The notes under the pieces: model-generated
Database searches by the model: none
What the model saw: only the letters and a program-made list of their open reading frames with translations
What the model was told of the DNA's origin: nothing
Assembly: GCF_937138205.1 (NCBI RefSeq)
Contig: NZ_CAKZOT010000053.1
Location: 1 to 64,000, forward strand
Direction of reading: 5' to 3'
Source of the DNA: an uncultured Rhodospira sp.
GTDB lineage: Bacteria > Pseudomonadota > Alphaproteobacteria > Rhodospirillales > Rhodospirillaceae
Length of the DNA: 64,000 nt
In this document: one piece after another, positions 18,773 to 25,688 of the stretch
How positions within the stretch are numbered: position 1 is the stretch's first letter
Layout: every line of letters starts with the position of its first letter
Made by a program: the position numbers and the translations under genes

Positions 18773-20101
18773 TCATCCGCCGGCGGGTGCGGCGAATCGC
18801 CGGAGGAACGCGACCCTCTCGTCGACCTGGTGCTGGATGACATCAAGATGAGTTTGGTCGAGATGCCGGTACTTGCCGATCATCTCGACGTAATCGCCGA
18901 TGGGCCGGCGCCCCTCGACCGGGCGCGTGAAACGGAGCCCGCCGTCGCGGGTGTACTCCCATAGCGTGACGAAGTTGGTCTCCACCTGACGGCGACAGAC
19001 CTCGGTCGTCAGGGCCGCCGGGAAACGCCACCCCGTGGGGCACGGTGCATAGACGTGCAGGTAGGCGAAGCCGTGCTGTGCGGTCGCGTAAGCCTTCTCC
19101 AGCTTTTCGTGGTAGTCCTCCAGGAACGCGGTGGAGGCGGTGGCGACATAGGCGCCGTTGTGCATCATCATCAGCATCGGCAGGCTCTTGGCGTCGCCGG
19201 ACTTGCCCTGCATGTGCTCGCCGACCGGTGTGGTCGAGGTCCACGAGCCGTACGACGTCGAGCCCGAGGCCTGCATTCCGGTGTTCATGTAGCCTTCGTT
19301 GTCCACGCAGATGAACAGCATCGGGTCGTTGCGCGCCGCCGCGCCGGACAGCGATTGGAACCCCACGTCGACGGTGCCGCCGTCGCCGGCCAGGGCGACC
19401 ATGGTGACATCGCGGCCGGCGCGGGCGTACTGCGTCTTCAGGCCGGCCAGCATGGCCGCCGTGTTGGTCAACAGGGGATGGAACACCGGCACCTTGCAGC
19501 CCGTCTGGCCGTTGTAGCCCACCACGCCCATGCCGGGGATGCACCCCGGGGGCGCGGCCACCACGGTCTCGCGGCCGATGTGGCGCATGGTGTGACGGAT
19601 CAGCAGTTCGGAATTGCAGCCGTGGCAGGCCGACAGGCCCGGCGCGAACAGGTCCTCGCGCTCGTGCTGTGTGTTGTACAGGCGCGAAGCGGTGACATGC
19701 TCCAGCGCCCCCCGGTCGCACGCGGCCACGCACTCGGGGGCGCCGTCGCACAGGTCGCACTTGGCGACATGACCAGCGACAGGGTCGGAGGCGATGCCGC
19801 CATAGGCGCAGCCGACGGTGCAGAGCAGGCAGTCGACGCAGGTTTCGGCCTCCCAGGTGACGACGCCGCTGTCCGGGTCCTTGGCCAGGCTGGCCGACGG
19901 GCAGACGGCGGCGCACTGCGGATCGGTGCACTGCCGGCACAGGGCAAGCTCGGCCCCTTCCGTGCCGCCGCCCAGGATCTGAAGGCGCGCCCGGCTGGTG
20001 TCGTCGGTTCCCGTCTTGGCGCGGGCGCAGGCGATCACGCACTGGCCGCAGGCGTCGCAGGCCTCGGCGCGGAAGCGGATGGTGTCGAAGCTTCGGCCCA
20101 T
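18773..20101 (-). CDS. padI: Phenylglyoxylate dehydrogenase beta subunit, Fe-S plus TPP domain
   Basis: 442 residues. The N-terminal 130 residues are a polyferredoxin-like region with several Cys clusters (CDACGQCVIAC, CRQCTDPQCAAVC, CVDCLLCTVGC, CDLCDGAPECVAAC). From about residue 160 follows the thiamine-diphosphate domain of 2-oxoacid:acceptor oxidoreductases with GDGGTVDVGFQSLSGAAAR and the Asn in VDNEGYMNTG. In the phenylglyoxylate:NAD oxidoreductase of Azoarcus/Aromatoleum this architecture is PadI. It catalyses the decarboxylating half reaction giving benzoyl-CoA. Neighbours padH, padG and padEF on the same strand support the assignment. Confidence 0.92.
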   Translation of the reverse strand: MGRSFDTIRFRAEACDACGQCVIACARAKTGTDDTSRARLQILGGGTEGAELALCRQCTDPQCAAVCPSASLAKDPDSGVVTWEAETCVDCLLCTVGCAYGGIASDPVAGHVAKCDLCDGAPECVAACDRGALEHVTASRLYNTQHEREDLFAPGLSACHGCNSELLIRHTMRHIGRETVVAAPPGCIPGMGVVGYNGQTGCKVPVFHPLLTNTAAMLAGLKTQYARAGRDVTMVALAGDGGTVDVGFQSLSGAAARNDPMLFICVDNEGYMNTGMQASGSTSYGSWTSTTPVGEHMQGKSGDAKSLPMLMMMHNGAYVATASTAFLEDYHEKLEKAYATAQHGFAYLHVYAPCPTGWRFPAALTTEVCRRQVETNFVTLWEYTRDGGLRFTRPVEGRRPIGDYVEMIGKYRHLDQTHLDVIQHQVDERVAFLRRFAAPAGG

Positions 20102-20117
20102 GAACTGTGTCTCCGCG

Positions 20118-21377
20118 CTACCGCCAGAGGCGCGACATGAGGACCCGTGCGGTGTCGCGCGGGGCGGCGAGAAAGGCGTCCTTGACCGGCGTCAGGTCGG
20201 TGCGGCGCAGGATCAACTGGCGCAGGATGCCGCCGTCGATGGCCTCGCCGATCACCGTCGCGCCCACCAGCCGTCCGTCACGCAGCACTAGCCGGCGATA
20301 GCGGCCGGTCTCCGGGTCGCCGTCCTCGTGCACGTCCAGGTCGTCGCCCTCGGCCAGGGCATCGCCCACCGACACCGCATGGCGACCGAAGGCCGCGTAG
20401 GTGTTGAGGGGAATGGCGCCGTCGTAGGGCGGCACCCGGTCGCCGGCCATGTCCATGCCGGCGATGCGGCCCTGGTCCACCGCGCTCGGCAGGATGCCGC
20501 TGACCGCCACGCCGCCGCCGAAGGCCGGTCCCTCGGTGACGTCGCCGGCGGCCCAGATGCCGGGCCGGGTGGTGCGCATGTGGGCGTCCACCAGGATCCC
20601 CCCGGCGGCGCCGAGTCCGATATCGGTGCCGGCCAGATAGCCCGTTTCCGGGACCACGCCGGCGGCCACCACCAGCAGGTCGGTGGCCAGGGTCTCGCCG
20701 TCGTCCAGCGCCAGCGCCACCGCGCCGTCGCCCCCGCCTTGCGCCGAGGCCACGGTGCGACCGCACAGCAGGCGCGCGCCCCGGGCGGCGAAGGCCTGAC
20801 CGATCATGGCCGCGGCGGTGGCGCCGAAGTAGAGCGGCAGGGGATGCGCGCCGCGCTCGACGATGGTCACGTCCAGGCCGGCCGTCACCAGGTTCTCGGC
20901 CGCGTGCATCCCCACCAGCCCGGCGCCCAGAACCACCGCCCGCCGCGCCGCGCCGATCGCCTCGCGCAGGGCCACGGCGTCGTCGAGGGTGCGCAGGACG
21001 TGCCGGGGCACCGTCTCCAGCCCGGCAATGTCGGGCACCACGGGGCGGGCGCCGGTGGCCAGCAACAGCTTGCCGTAGCGCCACATGGCCCCGGACTCCA
21101 ACCGCGCCGTGAATGCGTCCGGATCAAGGCCGACCAGGGCGTCCTCGCGCACGAACGTTGCCCCCTGGGCCGCGAACCAGCCGCTGTCGCGCAGCGGGAC
21201 CCGCTCCGGCTTGGCCCGCCCCGAGACCACATAGGGCAGGATGGTGGGCGAGTAGGGCGGATGGCGGTCGCGCGTCACCAGGGTGACGGATCCGCTGTGG
21301 TCGTGCATCCGGATGGCGGTCACCGCCTCCAGGGCGGCGTGGCTGCTGCCGACGATCAGGTAATCGGTGTCGGGCAT
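20118..21377 (-). CDS. padH: Phenylglyoxylate dehydrogenase epsilon subunit, FAD/NAD(P) oxidoreductase
   Basis: 419 residues with two dinucleotide-binding folds: an FAD site at the N-terminus (YLIVGSSHAALEAVTAIR) and an NAD site (VVLGAGLVGMHAAENL, about residue 145-160). WAAGDVTEGPAFGGGVAV is the second FAD motif. It belongs to the rubredoxin/nitrite-reductase-type pyridine nucleotide oxidoreductases and passes electrons from the Fe-S subunits to NAD+. It is 16 bases upstream of padI and 15 bases downstream of padG. The usual padEFGHI partner set is complete around it. Confidence 0.92.
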   Translation of the reverse strand: MPDTDYLIVGSSHAALEAVTAIRMHDHSGSVTLVTRDRHPPYSPTILPYVVSGRAKPERVPLRDSGWFAAQGATFVREDALVGLDPDAFTARLESGAMWRYGKLLLATGARPVVPDIAGLETVPRHVLRTLDDAVALREAIGAARRAVVLGAGLVGMHAAENLVTAGLDVTIVERGAHPLPLYFGATAAAMIGQAFAARGARLLCGRTVASAQGGGDGAVALALDDGETLATDLLVVAAGVVPETGYLAGTDIGLGAAGGILVDAHMRTTRPGIWAAGDVTEGPAFGGGVAVSGILPSAVDQGRIAGMDMAGDRVPPYDGAIPLNTYAAFGRHAVSVGDALAEGDDLDVHEDGDPETGRYRRLVLRDGRLVGATVIGEAIDGGILRQLILRRTDLTPVKDAFLAAPRDTARVLMSRLWR

Positions 21378-21392
21378 GGCGGCGCGGTCCCG

Positions 21393-22616
21393 TCAGTCGG
21401 TTTCGTTGAGCCAGACCGGCCCCGCCGGGGCCTGTCCGTCGCGCAGGCGGCCCACGTCGAAGATCGCGCGGGCGACGTGCTCGGCGGTGATGTCGGCGCC
21501 GGCCAGACCGCCGATGAAGCCCAGCGACGGCACGACGCGGCCCCCGCGCGCGAGGGCCGCCAGGACCTCCTGGTGCATCGGCCCGGTGTTCCAGCCAAAG
21601 CTGACGGCGCGGTCGATGACGCCGATGGCCTCCACGCCGGACAACGCGTCGGCCACGGCGGCCACCGGGAACGGCCGCACGGTCTTGATCTTCAGCAGGC
21701 CGACGCGGGTTCCGGCCGCGCGGGCCTCGTCCACGGCGTCCTTGGCGGCGCCGGTCATGCTGCCGATGGTGACCAGGGCGCGGTCGGCGTCGTCCAGGCG
21801 GTAGGCCTCGACCAGGGCCGGATGGTGGCGGCCGAACCGGTCTGCGAAGTCTGCGTGGACCTCCTTGATCACCCGCAGGGCCGCCTCCATGCCGGCGCAC
21901 AGGCTTTTCCGATAGCGCACGAACAGGGCCGGTCCGGGGCCGCCGGCGCCGCCGGTCAGGGGATCGACGGCCATCGGCCGCGCCGGATCAAGGGCGGTGT
22001 GCCAGTTGACGTCCGTGGGGCCGACGAACGCCTCCGCCTGTCGCGCATCCGGGATTTCCAAGCGGGAGACGCCATAGGACAGATAGTTGCCGTCGTGGCA
22101 GACGTTGACGGGCAGCATGACGTCGCGGTGCTCGGCGATGCGGAACGCCATGAGCGTGGTGTCCAGGACCTCCTGAACGGTCTCGCAATAGATCTGGATC
22201 CAGCCGACATCGCGCACGGTCATGGCGTCCTGCTGGCCGCCCCAGACGCATTGCGGGGTGATGCCGTCACGGGTCACCAGTGACATCACCATGGGCAGGC
22301 GCAGGCCGGGCGTGCGCATGTAGGGCTCGAACATGAACGCCAGCCCGGGGCCGGAGGTCGCGGTGTAGGTGCGCGCGCCGCCCAGCATGGCGCCCTGCAG
22401 GGCCGAAAGCACGCTGTGCTCGCCCTCGACGTTCATCAGGGTGGCGGTCAGGGTGCCGTCGGCGATGAACTGCGAGACGTACTCGACCAGCGAGGATTGG
22501 GGCGTGATGGGGTAGACGGCCACCACGTCGGGCTTGGCCAGCGCGACACCCCAGGCGGCGGCCTGGTTGCCGTCGCAGACGATGACGCGGGGCGCGTTGG
22601 TGGCGACGTGGGTCAT
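21393..22616 (-). CDS. padG: Phenylglyoxylate dehydrogenase alpha subunit
   Basis: 407 residues, start at 22616 (MTHVATNAPRVIVCDGNQAA), where the ATG overlaps the padEF stop (ATGA). YPITPQSSLVEYVSQF near residue 35 is the classic alpha-subunit motif of 2-oxoacid:ferredoxin oxidoreductases, followed by NVEGEHSVLSALQGAMLGGA. The C-terminal transketolase-like domain is present (VGLLKIKTVRPFPV). It forms the active site with PadI. Longer frames into padEF are artefacts of the high GC content. Confidence 0.93.
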   Translation of the reverse strand: MTHVATNAPRVIVCDGNQAAAWGVALAKPDVVAVYPITPQSSLVEYVSQFIADGTLTATLMNVEGEHSVLSALQGAMLGGARTYTATSGPGLAFMFEPYMRTPGLRLPMVMSLVTRDGITPQCVWGGQQDAMTVRDVGWIQIYCETVQEVLDTTLMAFRIAEHRDVMLPVNVCHDGNYLSYGVSRLEIPDARQAEAFVGPTDVNWHTALDPARPMAVDPLTGGAGGPGPALFVRYRKSLCAGMEAALRVIKEVHADFADRFGRHHPALVEAYRLDDADRALVTIGSMTGAAKDAVDEARAAGTRVGLLKIKTVRPFPVAAVADALSGVEAIGVIDRAVSFGWNTGPMHQEVLAALARGGRVVPSLGFIGGLAGADITAEHVARAIFDVGRLRDGQAPAGPVWLNETD

Positions 22617-23488
22617 GGGCGGGCGTCCGTTTCGGGGATCATGGCGATGGCGCGCTGTGGGCATTCCTGGGCGCAGACGCCACAGCCCTTGCAGACGCGC
22701 AGGTCGAAATCGAACCAGGCCGGCCGCTCCACCACGCACTGGGTCGGGCAATAGGTCCAGCAGACGGCGCACTTGACGCACTTCTCGCGCGCCACCACCG
22801 GCCGCAGCGCGCGCCAGTCCCCCGGCAGCATGGGGCTCAGCCGGGTGGCGACGGGGCACAGGTCGCCGTTGTCTGGTGGGGCGGCCGAAGGGGCGACGGG
22901 TTGGGCGGTGCCATCGGCGTTGTCCTCGATCCGAGCGCGATCCTGAACCGTGGTCTCGTGAAAGCCGCGCCGCGCCGCCTCGATGTTCTGCGTCAGGCCG
23001 GCATCGCGGAAGCTCGCCTGTTCGAGCGCCGACTCGAGTGCCTCAAGAGACACCAGGCCGGTGGCGCGCGCGCAGGCGCCGAGCATGATGGTGTTGGTGA
23101 TGGGCCGGCCGTAGATCGCCTGCGCCAGCCCGACCGCGTCGCACACGCCCACCCGGCCGACCGAGGGTGGCACGTCCAACTCGTCCGCCGTCAGCCCGGT
23201 CGCCTGCACCAGCGTGCCGCCCGGCTTCATGCCGGCGAAGATGTCGACGGCGCGCCCGACCGTGGTGTCGATGCACAGGATGATGTCCGGCGCATAGATG
23301 TTGGTCATGGCGCGGATCGGCCGGTCGGCACAGCGCAGGAACGCGGCCACCGGCGCGCCCCGCCGCTCGAACCCGAACGACGGGATGGCCACCGCGTGGC
23401 GGCCTTCCTCGACCAGGGCCTTGGCCAGGATCGTGGAGGCGAGCACGGCGCCCTGGCCGCCGCGACCATGGATGCGAATCTCGTGCAT
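22613..23488 (-). CDS. padE: Fused phenylglyoxylate dehydrogenase gamma and ferredoxin-like delta subunits
   Basis: 291 residues. Residues 1-180 are the gamma domain of 2-oxoacid:acceptor oxidoreductases (MHEIRIHGRGGQGAVLASTI, then PSFGFERRGAPVAAF), equivalent to PadE. After a linker rich in Pro and Ala (about 190-215), the C-terminal 75 residues are a two-[4Fe-4S] ferredoxin domain (CVKCAVCWTYCPTQC and CKGCGVCAQECPQ), equivalent to PadF. In Azoarcus/Aromatoleum these are, as far as I recall, separate genes, so this is a PadE-PadF fusion. The continuous frame has no sign of a sequencing error. ATGA overlap with padG shows coupling. Confidence 0.9.
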   Translation of the reverse strand: MHEIRIHGRGGQGAVLASTILAKALVEEGRHAVAIPSFGFERRGAPVAAFLRCADRPIRAMTNIYAPDIILCIDTTVGRAVDIFAGMKPGGTLVQATGLTADELDVPPSVGRVGVCDAVGLAQAIYGRPITNTIMLGACARATGLVSLEALESALEQASFRDAGLTQNIEAARRGFHETTVQDRARIEDNADGTAQPVAPSAAPPDNGDLCPVATRLSPMLPGDWRALRPVVAREKCVKCAVCWTYCPTQCVVERPAWFDFDLRVCKGCGVCAQECPQRAIAMIPETDARP

Positions 23489-23541
23489 CGATAGGGCTTT
23501 CCGTCTGGGACCGTCGCCTAGCGGACTCCGGCCCGGCGCCT

Positions 23542-23955
23542 CTATGCCGCTGAGGCGGCCACCGCTTCGGCCTTCTTCCTCAGGCGCTGCTTGGTCTTCT
23601 CGACGTCGACCACGAAGCGCGCGTGGCGGCCCTTGCAGATGTCGCCGGCGGCGTCCCGACCCGTCACGTCAAAGGTCACGGCGCGGCCGTCCACCTCGGC
23701 GACGGTGGCGGTCAACTCCACCCACATGCCGGCCAGTGTGGGGGCGAGGTGGTCGACCTCGACGCGCGTGCCGACCGAATCCTCGCCGGCGTCGGCGTGC
23801 CGCAACAGCAGGTCGCGGGTGGTCATCTCGATGTCGCGCACCAGCTCGGGCGTGGCGTAAACGCGGCCGTCCTCGCCCATGAAATCGATGGTGCGGGCGG
23901 TGTCGATGTCGATCCGGACCGTCGTGGTCAGACCCGGGACCAGGGTCTCTTTCAT
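23542..23955 (-). CDS. Hotdog-fold thioesterase, fluoroacetyl-CoA thioesterase-like
   Basis: 137 residues, single hotdog domain: LTTTVRIDIDTARTIDFMGE at the start, VYATPELVRDIEMTTRDLLL carrying the likely catalytic Thr/Glu region, EDSVGTRVEVDHLAPT, and the final strand GRHARFVVD. This matches the FlK-like thioesterase family (an acyl-CoA thioesterase). It is first in the thioesterase-padEF-G-H-I-paaK run. A role in releasing CoA from stalled aromatic CoA esters, protecting the free CoA pool, is inference from context. Confidence 0.85.
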   Translation of the reverse strand: MKETLVPGLTTTVRIDIDTARTIDFMGEDGRVYATPELVRDIEMTTRDLLLRHADAGEDSVGTRVEVDHLAPTLAGMWVELTATVAEVDGRAVTFDVTGRDAAGDICKGRHARFVVDVEKTKQRLRKKAEAVAASAA

Positions 23956-24017
23956 GGTGTCGTGTCCTCCCTGTCGGACCGCCGGTGCTGTCCGGCGATG
24001 TCCTTTCTTGGTTCAGG

Positions 24018-24039
24018 GGCCTTCTAGTACCACAAGGCC
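24018..24039. promoter_or_regulatory. Dyad upstream of the thioesterase-padEFGHI unit
   Basis: GGCCTT-CTA-GTAC-CAC-AAGGCC, perfect 6-bp arms around ten bases with a central GTAC, 63-84 bases upstream of the thioesterase start. The gcdH/had region has the same architecture (arms, N3, GTAC, N3, arms) at 30672-30691. It is a candidate operator for a common regulator of the aromatic genes. Seen in sequence; regulator unknown. Confidence 0.4.
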
Positions 24040-24093
24040 GATTTGCGCAAGCGGAATGATCGTGTTCAGACCGTGCGTCCCGGCCCGCCGCCG

Positions 24094-25035
24094 TCAGAGG
24101 CCCCAGCCGGGCGGGGCCGGACTGGGCCGGCTCGTGCCCCGTCCACGCACCGGCGTATGCGGCACGGTGAACCCGCGCGTGGCCGCCGCGCGGGTCATCA
24201 GCAGCAGCTTCGCGGTCCAACCGGCGGCGGCGATGAGCAGGCCCGCCACGCCAGCCATGACGGATGGCGCGGCCGATCCCATCGTCGGCGGTAGCGCCAG
24301 CGCCATCGCCAGCAGAACAGCCGGCAGCCCATGACCGAGCCCCAGGACCCAGGGCGCCATCCGGTCCAGCACCCTCAGGCTGGCCTCGGGCGCGCCGGCG
24401 CGATGCAGGGTCCGATGATAGCGACTCCACGCCGCCCCTCGCGCCGCCACGGCCAGCAGGGCGAGCCAGAGGCTCCAGGCGGGCGGTGTCGGCGACGCCA
24501 GGGCGCCGACGACGAGGAACAGCCCGGCTCCCTCGGCCAGGCCGGTGGCGAGCATGGCCGGCCGCAGCGCGGGCTCGCGCCACGCCGGCACGCCGCGCAC
24601 GGCGCGCAGGATGTTGGCCTGACAGTACAGGAACCCGGCGGCGATCAGGGCGGCCAGCACCAGGGCCGCGATGGCAACGCCGCTGTCAGCGCCCAGAACC
24701 AAGCCGGCGCCGAGCGCGGCCGCGCCCAGCCCGAACAGCGGCATGGCCAGCACGCTTTCCCGCGTCATCCACGAGGTTTGCGGGTGGAAGAACACGTTGA
24801 TGGCCCGCCACGGCCGCCCGATCTCCAGGAACACCATGCCCAGCCCGAAGGCCACGCACGCGAAACCGACAAGCGCGGCGGGCCACCAGGGGCCGCCGAC
24901 CAGCGCGGCGCCGGCGGCGACCATGATCAGCCCGGTACCGGTGCCGCCGCCGATGAAGTTGCAGGCCGCGCGCACATCCCAGAACGGCTGCAGCCGGGGC
25001 CGGTGGCCGAGGGTCAGGCGAGGGGGTGCCGTCAC
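24094..25035 (-). CDS. padD: Phenylacetyl-CoA:acceptor oxidoreductase membrane anchor
   Basis: 313 residues. The start is GTG at 25035, overlapping the padC stop (GTGA). The protein has about eight to nine hydrophobic spans and the general layout of DmsC/NrfD-type quinol-linked anchors (WDVRAACNFIGGGTGTGLIM at the start; RPWRAINVFFHPQTSWMTRE near residue 80). It would hold PadBC on the membrane and pass electrons to the quinone pool. It ends with a basic, Pro-rich tail. Gene order padB-padC-padD supports the call more strongly than sequence alone. Confidence 0.85.
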   Translation of the reverse strand: MTAPPRLTLGHRPRLQPFWDVRAACNFIGGGTGTGLIMVAAGAALVGGPWWPAALVGFACVAFGLGMVFLEIGRPWRAINVFFHPQTSWMTRESVLAMPLFGLGAAALGAGLVLGADSGVAIAALVLAALIAAGFLYCQANILRAVRGVPAWREPALRPAMLATGLAEGAGLFLVVGALASPTPPAWSLWLALLAVAARGAAWSRYHRTLHRAGAPEASLRVLDRMAPWVLGLGHGLPAVLLAMALALPPTMGSAAPSVMAGVAGLLIAAAGWTAKLLLMTRAAATRGFTVPHTPVRGRGTSRPSPAPPGWGL

Positions 25036-25688
25036 GGTCCCGCCTCCTTGTCCCAAAGGTAGAAGAAACTGGGGCCGGTGCCGGCGTCCTCGTTCATGCG
25101 GAAATGGCGGTTCTCGCGCAGCAGGCGCGAAACGGCGCTGTCGGGATCATCCAGGTCGCCGAAGGTCATGGCCCCGGAGATGCAGGCGTTGACACAGGCC
25201 GGCGTGGCCTCGGGGTCGACCCCGGGCGTCAAGCCCCGGGCGAGCCCCGAATCGATCCGGTCGACGCAGAAGGTGCACTTCTGCGTCACGCCGAGCTTGC
25301 TCTTATCGAAGCGGGCGGCCTCCGGCGCGGTGGGCTGGTCGCCGAAGGCCCACGTCGGCTCGTCGACCTTGTAGCGGGCGTCGTAGGGGCAGGAGAGGGC
25401 GCAATAGTCGCAGCCAATGCAGATGTCGTAATCAATGACCACCACCCCGTCGGGCCGTTTGCGCGTGGCCGTGGACGGACAGACCTCGACGCAGGCGGGC
25501 GCCTGACAGTGTTGGCATCCGGTGGGCACGAACAGTCGCTGAACGTCCGGATACTGGCCGACCTCCATGTCCAGCACGCGGCGCCACTGCACGCCCGGCA
25601 CGGTGGCGTTGGCGTGCTTGCAGGCGGCGGTGCAGGTTTGACAGCCGACGCAGCGGCGCAGGTCGGCAACCATGACAAAGCGGGTCAT
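25032..25688 (-). CDS. padC: Phenylacetyl-CoA:acceptor oxidoreductase Fe-S subunit
   Basis: 218 residues, DmsB/NrfC-type electron-transfer subunit with four Cys groups: CVGCQTCTAACKHAN near residue 13, CQHCQAPACVEVC, CIGCDYCALSCPYDA, and CTFCVDRI with CVNACISGAM. The ATG at 25688 overlaps the padB stop (ATGA) and its own stop overlaps the padD GTG, so padBCD is tightly coupled. The longer open frame to 26189 lies inside padB and is not real. It carries electrons from the PadB molybdenum site to PadD. Confidence 0.92.
   Translation of the reverse strand: MTRFVMVADLRRCVGCQTCTAACKHANATVPGVQWRRVLDMEVGQYPDVQRLFVPTGCQHCQAPACVEVCPSTATRKRPDGVVVIDYDICIGCDYCALSCPYDARYKVDEPTWAFGDQPTAPEAARFDKSKLGVTQKCTFCVDRIDSGLARGLTPGVDPEATPACVNACISGAMTFGDLDDPDSAVSRLLRENRHFRMNEDAGTGPSFFYLWDKEAGP

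Noticed and set aside
20328-22283. Plus-strand open frame of 651 codons opposite padH/padG
   Set aside because: Antisense shadow; padH and padG have clear motifs and coupled starts.
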